Shown here: positions 25,411 through 32,226 of the stretch, in pieces
Numbering within the stretch: position 1 is the stretch's first letter
How the letters are laid out: each line of letters opens with the position of its first letter
NCBI RefSeq assembly: GCF_001399685.1
Contig: NZ_JTHN01000117.1
Coordinates: forward strand, 1 to 34,742
DNA: 34,742 bases
Direction of reading: 5' to 3'
DNA from: Paenibacillus sp. A3
Lineage (GTDB): Bacteria > Bacillota > Bacilli > Paenibacillales > NBRC-103111
Notes under the pieces: model-generated
Told to the model about the DNA's origin: nothing
The model's input: only the letters and a program-made list of their open reading frames with translations
Database searches by the model: none
Position numbers and translations under genes: made by a program

Positions 25411-25557
25411 TCGGGTCTGCGTAAGCAGCAGGAAAGATAACGGAGAGTTTACGTGGTCCCTTTTAAATCGTGTTCCGACCATTTTATTATTATTCCAGGA
25501 ACACGATTTGAACAGGACCCGTAGGTACTTTCCTGCTGCGACAGAGAAAAGACCCGA
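25411..25557 (+). ncRNA. Large structured leader before rapZ (candidate cis-regulatory RNA)
   Basis: Four nested stems can be read. TCGGGTCT (25411-25418) pairs with AGACCCGA (25550-25557). GCAGCAGGAAAG (25425-25436) pairs with CTTTCCTGCTGC (25528-25539). TACG and GGTCC (25450-25459, one bulged T) pair with GGACC and CGTA (25515-25523). TTTAAATCGTGTTCC (25462-25476) pairs with 25498-25512, leaving an AT-rich 21-base loop. Together they form one arm of about 147 bases ending 26 bases before the rapZ start codon. I recognise no known riboswitch class. It could instead be the remnant of a palindromic mobile element. Confidence 0.65.
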
Positions 25558-25583
25558 ACGGAGCGTCCTCAGGAGGAGCAGCC

Positions 25584-26483
25584 ATGGAAGATATGCAAAC
25601 TCTCGGAAAGCTGGTCATCATTACGGGCATGTCCGGAGCCGGCAAGACGATTGCGGTGCAGAGCTTGGAAGACTTGGGCTTTTTTTGCGTGGATAACCTT
25701 CCTCCGGTGTTGATTCCCAAATTTGCCGAGCTGATCGAGCAGTCCAAAGGCCGGATCGGCAAAGTTGCGCTGGTTATCGACCTGCGGGGGAGAGAGTTTT
25801 TCACTTCGTTGTCCGAATCGCTGCGCTACTTGAGCGAGAACTACACGCTGACGCACGAGATTTTGTTCCTCGACGCCATGGATTCCACGTTGGTGCAGCG
25901 GTATAAAGAAAGCCGGCGCAAGCACCCGCTGGCCCCGACGGGAGCTCCGCTGGAAGGGATTCAGCAGGAGCGCAAGCTGTTGGAGGAGCTCAAAGGCCAC
26001 GCTACGCAGGTGATCGATACATCCAACCTGAAGCCGGCGCAGCTGAAGGAAAAAATCATTTCCCGGTTCACCAACCTTGAAAACAGCGGCATTTCGATCA
26101 ACGTCATCTCGTTCGGCTTCAAGTACGGCATTCCGATCGACGCCGATCTTATTTTTGACGTCCGCTTTTTGCCGAATCCGCATTATGTGGACAATCTGCG
26201 CCCCAACACCGGGCAAGACCCGGATGTGTACGAATATGTCATGAAGTGGACCGAAACCCAGGAGTTTCTCGCGAAGCTGCTCGACATGCTCCACTTTCTC
26301 GTTCCCCAGTACAAGAAAGAAGGCAAAAGCCAGATCGTCATCGGCATCGGCTGTACGGGCGGTAAGCACCGTTCGGTGGCGATTGCCGAATATCTCGGGA
26401 AAATGATGGGCAATAGCGAAACGGAAGTCGTTCGGGTCAGTCACCGCGATTCCGAACGCGACCGGGTTGAGGTGAAGAAATGA
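25584..26483 (+). CDS. rapZ: RNase adapter RapZ / YvcJ nucleotide-binding protein
   Basis: A 299-residue P-loop protein. Walker A GMSGAGKT is at 15-22; conserved family blocks are 'FCVDNLPP', '[10 protein letters not shown]', '[24 protein letters not shown]' region, and the C-terminal '[12 protein letters not shown]'. In E. coli RapZ binds small RNAs and guides RNase E in control of glucosamine-6-phosphate synthase; the Bacillus counterpart YvcJ hydrolyses nucleotides and its target is less clear. It opens the rapZ-yvcK-whiA cluster and overlaps yvcK by four bases. The start follows AGGAGGAGCAGCC. A large structured leader lies directly upstream. Confidence 0.96.
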   Translation: MEDMQTLGKLVIITGMSGAGKTIAVQSLEDLGFFCVDNLPPVLIPKFAELIEQSKGRIGKVALVIDLRGREFFTSLSESLRYLSENYTLTHEILFLDAMDSTLVQRYKESRRKHPLAPTGAPLEGIQQERKLLEELKGHATQVIDTSNLKPAQLKEKIISRFTNLENSGISINVISFGFKYGIPIDADLIFDVRFLPNPHYVDNLRPNTGQDPDVYEYVMKWTETQEFLAKLLDMLHFLVPQYKKEGKSQIVIGIGCTGGKHRSVAIAEYLGKMMGNSETEVVRVSHRDSERDRVEVKK

Positions 26484-27469
26484 CGTTTGACCGGGAGAGG
26501 GAAACGTACATTCCGCGCATCGTCGTGATCGGCGGGGGGACAGGGCTGTCAGTCATGCTTCGGGGACTAAAGCATAAGCCCGTGGACATTACGGCGATTG
26601 TCACCGTAGCCGATGATGGGGGAAGCTCGGGCATTTTGCGGTCGGAGCTGGAAATGATTCCGCCGGGTGACATCCGCAACGTCTTGTCTGCGCTGGCGGA
26701 CGTGGAGCCGCTGCTCGGTCAGCTGCTCGATTACCGTTTTGATAAAGGCAACGGATTGGCAGGCCACAGTTTGGGTAACCTAATGTTGGCAGCCATGTGC
26801 GACATCACCGGCGATTTCGTCACCGGCGTGCGCGAGTTAAGCCGGGTGCTGGCCGTGCGCGGGCGCGTTCTTCCGGCTTCCGATCATTCGATCGTGCTGC
26901 GGGCGCTGATGGAGGATGGGTCGATTGTCGAGGGAGAATCCAATATCCCGAAGGCAAGAGGCGTTATCCGCGAGGTGTCCATCGAGCCGAAGGACGTTCG
27001 GGCGCTCCCGGAGGCGCTGGAAGCGCTGCGGGAGGCGGACGCGATTCTAGTCGGTCCGGGAAGCTTGTATACGAGCATTTTACCCAATCTGCTGGTGCCG
27101 GAAATCGCCAAAACGATCGTCGAGTCGAATGCGCTCAAAATTTTTATTTGCAACGTGATGACTCAGCCGGGCGAAACCGACGATTACAAGGTCAGCGACC
27201 ATCTCAAAGCGGTGCGCGACCACGTCGGCAGCGAGCTGTTCGACTACGTGATCGTGAACAACGGGGACATCCCGGAGCAGGTGCAGAGCAAGTATGCCGA
27301 GCAGGGGGCCAAGATCGTTCCGCTCGATTTGGACGAAGTGACCAAGCAGGGCTATAAGGTCATAGCCGACCAGCTCGTTCTGTTCCGGACCTATCTGCGT
27401 CATGACGCAGAAAAGCTGAGTCAACATATTTATCAACTGGTGGAGAGCTGGATGTTCAAGAAGAGGTGA
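26480..27469 (+). CDS. yvcK: YvcK/GlmR gluconeogenesis factor
   Basis: A 329-residue protein of the CofD-like/YvcK family. The nucleotide-sugar-binding loop '[16 protein letters not shown]' is at 17-32, followed by '[10 protein letters not shown]' and 'PPGDIRN', then '[12 protein letters not shown]' and 'GPGSLYTSI'. In Bacillus this protein binds UDP-GlcNAc and promotes carbon flow into cell-wall precursors during growth on gluconeogenic substrates. It overlaps rapZ (ATGA) and ends five bases before whiA, so the three genes are translated together. Confidence 0.96.
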   Translation: MTFDRERETYIPRIVVIGGGTGLSVMLRGLKHKPVDITAIVTVADDGGSSGILRSELEMIPPGDIRNVLSALADVEPLLGQLLDYRFDKGNGLAGHSLGNLMLAAMCDITGDFVTGVRELSRVLAVRGRVLPASDHSIVLRALMEDGSIVEGESNIPKARGVIREVSIEPKDVRALPEALEALREADAILVGPGSLYTSILPNLLVPEIAKTIVESNALKIFICNVMTQPGETDDYKVSDHLKAVRDHVGSELFDYVIVNNGDIPEQVQSKYAEQGAKIVPLDLDEVTKQGYKVIADQLVLFRTYLRHDAEKLSQHIYQLVESWMFKKR

Positions 27470-27474
27470 TTCCC

Positions 27475-28404
27475 ATGTCCTTCGCCGCCCAGACGAAAAA
27501 AGAACTGACCATGACGGAGTCGGAGCGCTGCTGCGAGAAAGCCGAGCTGTCCGCTCTCATCCGCATGAACGGGGCTGTGCAGTTGACCAGCCAGAAGATC
27601 GTCCTCGATATTTCGACGGAAAACGCCGCGATTGCCAGACGCATTTATTCGCTGCTCAAAAAATCGTTCAAGGTGCATACCGAGCTGCTCGTCCGCAAAA
27701 AAATGCGGCTCAAAAAAAACAACGTGTATATCGTACGCGTGCCGAATCAAGTGCAAAACCTGCTGTCGGAGCTGCATATCGTCTCCGAAGGGTTTTTGTT
27801 CACCCCCGGCATTGAACCGGATATCATCAAACGCAGCTGCTGCAAGCGCGCTTACTTGCGCGGGGCGTTCCTTGCGGGCGGCTCCGTGAACAATCCGGAG
27901 GGGTCGTCGTACCATCTGGAGATTTATTCGATGTACGAGGAGCACTGTCAGGCGCTGGTGCGGCTGGCCAACGAGTTCGATCTGAACGCCAGATGCATCG
28001 AGCGGAAAAAGGGCTTCGTCCTCTACATGAAAGAAGGCGAGAGGATCATCGAGTTTCTAAGCCTGATCGGCGCTCACCAAGCGCTTCTCCGGTTCGAGGA
28101 CGTCCGGATTATGAAGGATATGCGCAATTCCGTGAACCGCTTGGTCAACTGCGAAACCGCCAATCTGAATAAGACGATCGGCGCCGCCGTCCGGCAGATC
28201 GACAACATCCGGCTGCTGCAGAAGGAAGTGGGGCTGGACAACTTGCCCGACAAGCTTCGGGAAGTGGCGGAGATCCGGCTCAAGCATCCGGATATGAACC
28301 TTAAAGAGGTCGGCGATCTGCTGAAAGGCAAAGTAAGCAAATCCGGGGTAAACCACCGGCTGCGCAAGATCGATGAATTGGCTGAAAAGCTGCGGAAATC
28401 GTGA
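27475..28404 (+). CDS. whiA: DNA-binding protein WhiA
   Basis: A 309-residue protein combining a degenerate LAGLIDADG homing-endonuclease fold (residues about 1-200; '[16 protein letters not shown]') and a C-terminal helix-turn-helix (about 225-309; '[29 protein letters not shown]' region). WhiA regulates sporulation septation in actinomycetes and affects division and chromosome segregation in Bacillus. The ATG at 27475 gives the family N-terminus [11 protein letters not shown] and is preceded by AAGAGGTGATTCCC; a GTG nine bases earlier is rejected. Confidence 0.96.
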   Translation: MSFAAQTKKELTMTESERCCEKAELSALIRMNGAVQLTSQKIVLDISTENAAIARRIYSLLKKSFKVHTELLVRKKMRLKKNNVYIVRVPNQVQNLLSELHIVSEGFLFTPGIEPDIIKRSCCKRAYLRGAFLAGGSVNNPEGSSYHLEIYSMYEEHCQALVRLANEFDLNARCIERKKGFVLYMKEGERIIEFLSLIGAHQALLRFEDVRIMKDMRNSVNRLVNCETANLNKTIGAAVRQIDNIRLLQKEVGLDNLPDKLREVAEIRLKHPDMNLKEVGDLLKGKVSKSGVNHRLRKIDELAEKLRKS

Positions 28405-28471
28405 GTAGAATCGGCCAATTATAGATTTTTTGTGTAAATTTGCAATAATTCTAGTGCAAACTGCCGAAAAA

Positions 28472-28480
28472 TGATATAAT
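28472..28480 (+). promoter_or_regulatory. Extended -10 promoter of the HPr gene
   Basis: TGA-TATAAT is a perfect extended -10 element. The -35 region is poor (TAGTGC at 28452-28457, 17 bases upstream). The predicted start near 28487 leaves a leader of about 177 bases. Confidence 0.6.
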
Positions 28481-28505
28481 GTTTGAAAAATCGCTTTTTT
28501 TAAAT

Positions 28506-28630
28506 CGGTTTCGGGTAGACTGTCTTCCAGATTGCGCTTCAATGCCGAAATCGTTGGTCAACCGTTTGTCTATGTCCTGCAGGACGATGTATTCGTTTAC
28601 GCTAAGGGCGTTATGCCCTTCCTTATTTTT
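28506..28630 (+). promoter_or_regulatory. Structured leader of the HPr gene
   Basis: Three hairpins can be read: CGGTTTCGG/CCGAAATCG (28506-28514 with 28545-28553), the perfect 12-base palindrome GTCCTGCAGGAC (28574-28585), and AAGGGC/GCCCTT (28604-28609 with 28615-28620) followed by CCTTATTTTT, which resembles an intrinsic terminator. An attenuation role is possible but not shown. Confidence 0.4.
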
Positions 28631-28663
28631 AGGAATTCAAAGATTGTAGGGGGTATTGGTTGC

Positions 28664-28933
28664 ATGTCGAGACGCCCAGTAGTCGTCAAGTTGAAAACAG
28701 GCCTTCACGCCAGACCGGCAGCGCTTTTCGTTCAGGAAGCGAATAAGTTTTCTTCGGAGATTTTTGTGGAGAAGGACGAGAAGAAGGTCAACGCCAAAAG
28801 TATTATGGGCATTATGAGTTTGGCTATCAGCACAGGAACCGAAGTTCACATAAGTGCGGAAGGTTCGGACGCCGAACAGGCTGTAAACGCTTTAGTCACA
28901 TTGGTCAGCAAGGAAGAGCTGGAAAACCAATAA
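28664..28933 (+). CDS. HPr-family phosphocarrier protein at the crh locus
   Basis: An 89-residue HPr-fold protein. The sequence around residues 9-29 (LKTGL-ARPAALFVQEANKF) matches Bacillus Crh more closely than HPr, and the gene follows whiA as crh does. Crh normally has Gln15, but here residue 15 is His, the PTS phosphorylation site, and Ser46 (AKSIMG), the HprK site, is also present. The protein could therefore both transfer phosphate in the PTS and act as CcpA corepressor. The ATG follows TAGGGGGT. A 44-residue in-frame upstream extension is open but has no ribosome-binding site and no conserved sequence. Whether this is the cell's main HPr depends on a ptsH gene elsewhere. Confidence 0.93.
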   Translation: MSRRPVVVKLKTGLHARPAALFVQEANKFSSEIFVEKDEKKVNAKSIMGIMSLAISTGTEVHISAEGSDAEQAVNALVTLVSKEELENQ

Positions 28934-28944
28934 ACCGCCACAGG

Positions 28945-28967
28945 GCTTCCGATCCGGAAGCTTTTTT
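28945..28967 (+). terminator. Terminator after the HPr gene
   Basis: GCTTCCG (28945-28951) and CGGAAGC (28955-28961) form a perfect 7-bp stem followed by six T. Confidence 0.88.
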
Positions 28968-29121
28968 CTTTGCGGCGTTCCTTATTTTGTCACATAGGAT
29001 ACTTGTAAATAAAGCGCAACCTTTTTTGGGCTGATGCGTCTAATTTGACGTGTCTTTGAACCGGAAAAGGTTTTTTTCTGTATCGGGCACCATTAGAAGC
29101 GCAGAAAGAGGAGTAGAGGGA

Positions 29122-30990
29122 ATGAAGCCGTTGAAGAAAGAATGGGTCGTTCTGCTGGTTATGGCCATGCTGATGTCGTTTGGCATTGCGCCGCTGGCAT
29201 CCGCCGCAGAGAAAGAAGCGCCGAAGTCGCCTGCCCCAGGGAAAGAAGCGCCGACGTCGTCCGCCCCGGGGAAAGAGGCGCCACTGACGTCTGCCCCAGA
29301 GAAAGAGGCGCCGATGTCGTCCGGAACCACCTATGTGCTGCTGTATATCGATAAGCCCGATGCCTTCTTGAATGGCAAGCAGGTCAAACTGGATGCGCCC
29401 GCGACGATTCTGAAGGACAAGACGTTCGTGCCCGCCAAGTTTTTGGGCGATGCGTTCGGGATGAAAGTCGAATGGAACGATAAGACGCGCCAAATCGAAA
29501 TGGTGACGCCAAGCCATAATATCATGATCGACATCGACAACAAGTCGGTGTGGATTAACGGCTATTGGATGAAGTTCGACGACGTAGCCGCGATCGTAAA
29601 CGGCCGCTTGATGATTAAACTGACTTGGCTGGCCGATTACATGGGAGCGAAGTATACGTACAACAACGAGCTGCGCCGCGTGGAAGTGCTGCATGTGAAG
29701 GCGCCGACGGGTATTTTCGATCCGAATCGGGGCAACTCGAATCCGGTAGCGAAATTTACGTTCGCCCAGCCGAGCTACAAGATCGGGGAACCGGTCAAAT
29801 ACGTGGATCTGAGCTATGACCCGGATGCGGAAGGGATTGCGCGGTATGAGTGGACCGGGAAGCAGGAAGCTTTCTTCACTCCCGGGACGTATCCGATTAC
29901 GCTGACCGTATGGGATATTCACGGTAACAAGAGTGAGACCTATGCCCGCAATCTGGTCATCGGGAACGACACTTATCTGAGTGCGATTGAATATCCGATC
30001 TTCATGAAGCCGGTTGGCTCGTTTATCAAGACCGACTGGAGCATGCTCTGGGGTACGTTCTGGGAGCTGCCGCAGCTGCCGAAGACGGTGAGCGAAGACC
30101 GTTCGCGTAAACTGCTTGTCAGCGACAGCCCGGAGACGTTCACGGAGCGTGGTATTTTGTACCAGGATGAAGTGGAAGGCAAAGGACGTCTGTACGCCGA
30201 TCACATCAACGGGACGAAGGAAAAGGTCAGCATGGCGATTCTCGCCAAAAACTTGACGGACAAGCCGGTTACGGTCAAGACGACGAACAAAGGCGAAGTG
30301 TGGCCTTCGGTGTATGCCAATTTGATCGGCAGCGAAGCGACGGTCGATTTCCTGATGAACGACCAGATCAACGAGACGATTACGATTCCGGCTCACCAAA
30401 CGTTTATTTACAAGCAAATGCCGGATTTCTATCCGGATCAAGGCGTTAACTTGTTCTATGATGTCGAGACCGACGGAAAAGTGCAGTTCTCGTTCGTAGC
30501 CGACCGTGAAATTTCTCAAAATTCGCTGACTCTGCCGCTGCTTCCTTTTGAGGGGCATGTAAGAGGCTCCTTCCCGGTATCCGAGATGACGTGGCAGATC
30601 GATGCTTCTTCCTTTACGAAGCCGTCCCGCCTCTTGATTGGCGACGGAATTACCGATCCGTTCCAGCCGGGATACGATCCGATGCGCAAGATGGAAGTGA
30701 AGAACGACGGCAACTACGGCGTCATTTATAAGATTCATGCCGACAAGCCTCGGAAGATGGCCGTCATGATTTTGCCGAAGGGCGGCGTATACAAAGGACC
30801 GTTCAAAATTAACGGCGACATCCGTCTGGCTCCTGCATCCGGGGTGATGACCGCTTTCGACGGCATGCAGATTCTGGCCAAAACGACGGGCAAAGAAGAT
30901 TCGCTCGATATCGAATTCAGTCCGCCGGCCGGCTCGGCGCTGCCGATCGAACTGATCTTCTATCCGCTCGATGAACGTGCGGCGGAATAA
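29122..30990 (+). CDS. Secreted protein with copper-amine-oxidase-type stalk repeats and a PKD-like domain
   Basis: A 622-residue exported protein. A Sec signal peptide (basic KPLKK, hydrophobic core, ASAA cleavage near 28-29) is followed by a repetitive linker at 31-67 made of KEAP-S-AP units, then a stalk domain of the 'copper amine oxidase N-terminal' type at about 68-192 (FLNGKQVKLDAPATI; TFVPAKFLGDAFG; VEWNDKTRQIEM). A PKD-like beta-sandwich follows at about 207-280 (YDPDAEGIARYEWTG; GTYPITLTVWDIHGN). The last 340 residues have no recognised domain. Stalk domains of this type are common in Paenibacillus surface proteins; they are structural and not oxidases. The chosen ATG follows AAAGAGGAG; the frame continues 24 residues upstream without a signal-like start. 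Confidence 0.85.
   Translation: MKPLKKEWVVLLVMAMLMSFGIAPLASAAEKEAPKSPAPGKEAPTSSAPGKEAPLTSAPEKEAPMSSGTTYVLLYIDKPDAFLNGKQVKLDAPATILKDKTFVPAKFLGDAFGMKVEWNDKTRQIEMVTPSHNIMIDIDNKSVWINGYWMKFDDVAAIVNGRLMIKLTWLADYMGAKYTYNNELRRVEVLHVKAPTGIFDPNRGNSNPVAKFTFAQPSYKIGEPVKYVDLSYDPDAEGIARYEWTGKQEAFFTPGTYPITLTVWDIHGNKSETYARNLVIGNDTYLSAIEYPIFMKPVGSFIKTDWSMLWGTFWELPQLPKTVSEDRSRKLLVSDSPETFTERGILYQDEVEGKGRLYADHINGTKEKVSMAILAKNLTDKPVTVKTTNKGEVWPSVYANLIGSEATVDFLMNDQINETITIPAHQTFIYKQMPDFYPDQGVNLFYDVETDGKVQFSFVADREISQNSLTLPLLPFEGHVRGSFPVSEMTWQIDASSFTKPSRLLIGDGITDPFQPGYDPMRKMEVKNDGNYGVIYKIHADKPRKMAVMILPKGGVYKGPFKINGDIRLAPASGVMTAFDGMQILAKTTGKEDSLDIEFSPPAGSALPIELIFYPLDERAAE
29211..29325 (+). repeat. 30-bp coding tandem repeat
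   Basis: Four units begin at 29211, 29241, 29271 and 29301, each starting GAAAGA(A/G)GCGCC and encoding a KEAP-SxAPG-like decapeptide; the last is incomplete. It is a small minisatellite in the linker between signal peptide and stalk domain and could vary in copy number between strains. Confidence 0.85.
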
Positions 30991-31001
30991 AGGTAAATAA
31001 C

Positions 31002-31050
31002 AAGGCCTTGCTCTTCACCCGCCAATGCGGTTTCGGAGCAAGGTCTTTTT
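31002..31050 (+). terminator. Terminator after the stalk-domain gene
   Basis: AAGGCCTTGCTC (31002-31013) pairs with GAGCAAGGTCTT (31036-31047), with one G-U pair, and a T-run follows. Confidence 0.85.
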
Positions 31051-31053
31051 CTA

Positions 31054-31119
31054 CGCAAAAAAAGCCCGGCCATTCGCACGGAGGCATCCAAAGATGCGCC
31101 GTGGAACGGCTGGGCTTTT
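31054..31119 (-). terminator. Terminator of clpP
   Basis: AAAAGCCCGGCC (31060-31071) and GGCTGGGCTTTT (31108-31119) pair, and the interior folds further (CACGG/CCGTG and GCATC/GATGC). Read on the minus strand it ends in a run of seven T, 19 bases beyond the clpP stop codon. Confidence 0.88.
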
Positions 31120-31137
31120 CGTGCTGACCTGATCGGG

Positions 31138-31719
31138 TTATACGCGTTCGATAACTTTGTCGATCAAGCCGTAGTTTTGAGCTTCCTCTGCGGACATGAA
31201 GTTGTCGCGGTCGGTGTCTTTCTCGATGCGCTCGAACGATTGGCCTGTGCGCTCGGCGAGAATCGTGTTCAGCTTGTCGCGCATTTTCAGGATGCGCTTC
31301 GCGCGGATCTCGATATCGCTGGCTTGGCCTTCGGCTCCGCCGAGCGGCTGGTGAATCATAACCTCGCTGTTCGGCAGGGCGAAGCGTTTGCCTTTCGCTC
31401 CCGCGGCCAGCAGGAAGGCGCCCATCGATGCCGCCATGCCGACGCAGATCGTGGACACGTCCGGCTTGATGAACTGCATCGTGTCATAGATCGCCATCCC
31501 CGACGTAATGGAGCCGCCAGGGCTGTTGATATACAAGCTGATGTCTTTATCCGGATCGGTTGCGGCCAGGAACAGCATTTGTGCGATAATCGAATTGGCT
31601 ACAACATCGTTGATCGGACTTCCGAGAAAAATAATCCGGTCCTTGAGCAGACGCGAATAGATGTCATATGCGCGTTCTCCTCTTGCATCCGGTTCGACAA
31701 CCATTGGAATGAAACTCAT
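31138..31719 (-). CDS. clpP: ATP-dependent Clp protease proteolytic subunit
   Basis: A 193-residue serine peptidase that forms the tetradecameric ClpP barrel and works with ClpX or ClpC unfoldases. The catalytic triad is Ser98 (GMAASMGA), His123 (MIHQPLGG) and Asp172. The family motif '[19 protein letters not shown]' is intact. The ATG follows AAAGGAGG. A CtsR box overlaps the -35 region of its promoter, so it should be induced by heat and protein-damage stress. It is transcribed towards the stalk-protein gene, with a strong terminator between. Confidence 0.97.
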   Translation of the reverse strand: MSFIPMVVEPDARGERAYDIYSRLLKDRIIFLGSPINDVVANSIIAQMLFLAATDPDKDISLYINSPGGSITSGMAIYDTMQFIKPDVSTICVGMAASMGAFLLAAGAKGKRFALPNSEVMIHQPLGGAEGQASDIEIRAKRILKMRDKLNTILAERTGQSFERIEKDTDRDNFMSAEEAQNYGLIDKVIERV

Positions 31720-31753
31720 CGGCTGCAGCCTCCTTTATATTCAAACTATAACC

Positions 31754-31782
31754 ATCATAAACGAAAAACAAACAAAGGTCAA
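31754..31782 (-). promoter_or_regulatory. clpP promoter
   Basis: On the minus strand TTGACC (31782-31777) and TATGAT (31759-31754) are 17 bases apart, about 35 bases before the start codon. Confidence 0.78.
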
Positions 31783-31793
31783 GAAAGGTCAAA
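31777..31793. promoter_or_regulatory. CtsR operator
   Basis: GGTCAAG and GGTCAAA heptads (31777-31783 and 31787-31793) are separated by three bases, the known CtsR pattern, with one base off in the first heptad. The box covers the clpP -35 element. Confidence 0.82.
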
Positions 31794-31802
31794 CCAAGGA
31801 AA

Positions 31803-31828
31803 TAAAAAAACCAGTTTTGCTCAAACTG
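31803..31828 (-). terminator. Terminator of tRNA-Arg
   Basis: CAGTTT (31812-31817) and AAACTG (31823-31828) form a 6-bp stem, followed on the minus strand by seven T. It is 12 bases beyond the tRNA 3' end and just upstream of the clpP CtsR box. Confidence 0.72.
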
Positions 31829-31840
31829 ATTGTGTGTAAA

Positions 31841-31915
31841 TGGCGCGCCCGCAAGGAATCGAACCTTGATCTCAGGCTCCGGAGGCCTACGTCATATCCA
31901 TTGGACCACGGGCGC
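31841..31915 (-). tRNA. tRNA-Arg (CCG)
   Basis: Acceptor GCGCCCG pairs with CGGGCGC, the discriminator is G, and CCA is encoded. The anticodon loop CTCCGGA gives CCG. The T-arm is AAGGTTCGATTCCTT. Confidence 0.95.
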
Positions 31916-31962
31916 ATATGAAAGTTAAGTTTGCTGTGCTTCAATAACTGACAGCAAAAATT

Positions 31963-31991
31963 ATTATAAGCCATAAGCCCAAGAAAAGCAA
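31963..31991 (-). promoter_or_regulatory. Promoter of tRNA-Arg
   Basis: On the minus strand TTGCTT (31991-31986) and a perfect TATAAT (31968-31963) are 17 bases apart. The short leader contains an 8-bp inverted repeat TTTGCTGT/ACAGCAAA (31930-31937 with 31951-31958) before the mature tRNA. Confidence 0.78.
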
Positions 31992-32083
31992 CCTTTTGGC
32001 AATAAAAAAATTTTTCATGCTGAATTGCCGCAAGAATAGCGGCTCCGGACCGCTAACGGAATGTCGAACGGTGACGAAGGCAC

Positions 32084-32112
32084 TTGATGCGAAGGGAAGA
32101 ATGGGTTATAAT
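32084..32112 (+). promoter_or_regulatory. Promoter of cggR-gap
   Basis: TTGATG (32084-32089) and TATAAT (32107-32112) are 17 bases apart. Transcription should start near 32119, exactly where a 7-bp hairpin ACTAAGT/ACTTAGT (32119-32125 with 32133-32139) begins, followed shortly by seven T. Confidence 0.8.
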
Positions 32113-32156
32113 GGGGACACTAAGTGAAACAAACTTAGTACTTTTTTTAGAGTATG

Positions 32157-32192
32157 TGGGACTCAAAATGCAGCACTGGGACAAAAAACGTC
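32157..32192 (+). promoter_or_regulatory. CggR operator
   Basis: Two direct half-sites TGGGAC-N6-TGCA and TGGGAC-N6-CGTC are separated by four bases, reproducing the known CggR operator spacing CGGGAC-N6-TGTC-N4-CGGGAC-N6-TGTC. It lies between promoter and cggR, where bound repressor would block elongation. Confidence 0.82.
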
Positions 32193-32226
32193 CAACAAAG
32201 CTGCAATCTTAAGCGGGTGTGAATCC

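Larger units (their letters stand above)
25266..25583 (+). other. Intergenic region glk-rapZ (318 bases)
   Basis: No protein gene is supported here. It holds the glk terminator, a small inverted repeat GGCGC/GCGCC (around 25365-25386), an AT-rich candidate -10 (TATATA 25398-25403, with a weak TTTCAA at 25376-25381), the large nested inverted repeat at 25411-25557, and the rapZ ribosome-binding site AGGAGG. Confidence 0.7.

Noticed and set aside
25411-25557. Reading the rapZ-leader inverted repeat as an insertion element with target duplication
   Set aside because: The flanks show no clear short direct repeat and no terminal motif of a known family; a structured RNA is the simpler reading, although a decayed palindromic element cannot be excluded.
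28532-28663. In-frame 44-residue N-terminal extension of the HPr protein
   Set aside because: No ribosome-binding site precedes it, it covers the folded leader, and HPr proteins begin where the GGGGGT-preceded ATG lies.
28990-30738. A 582-residue minus-strand frame opposite the stalk-domain gene
   Set aside because: The plus-strand gene has a ribosome-binding site, signal peptide and known domains; the antisense protein is Arg/His-rich and low in recognisable motifs.
31661-31921. An 86-residue plus-strand frame across the clpP promoter and tRNA-Arg
   Set aside because: It overlaps the CtsR box, clpP start and the tRNA on the opposite strand; the protein-like end is the complement of the tRNA.
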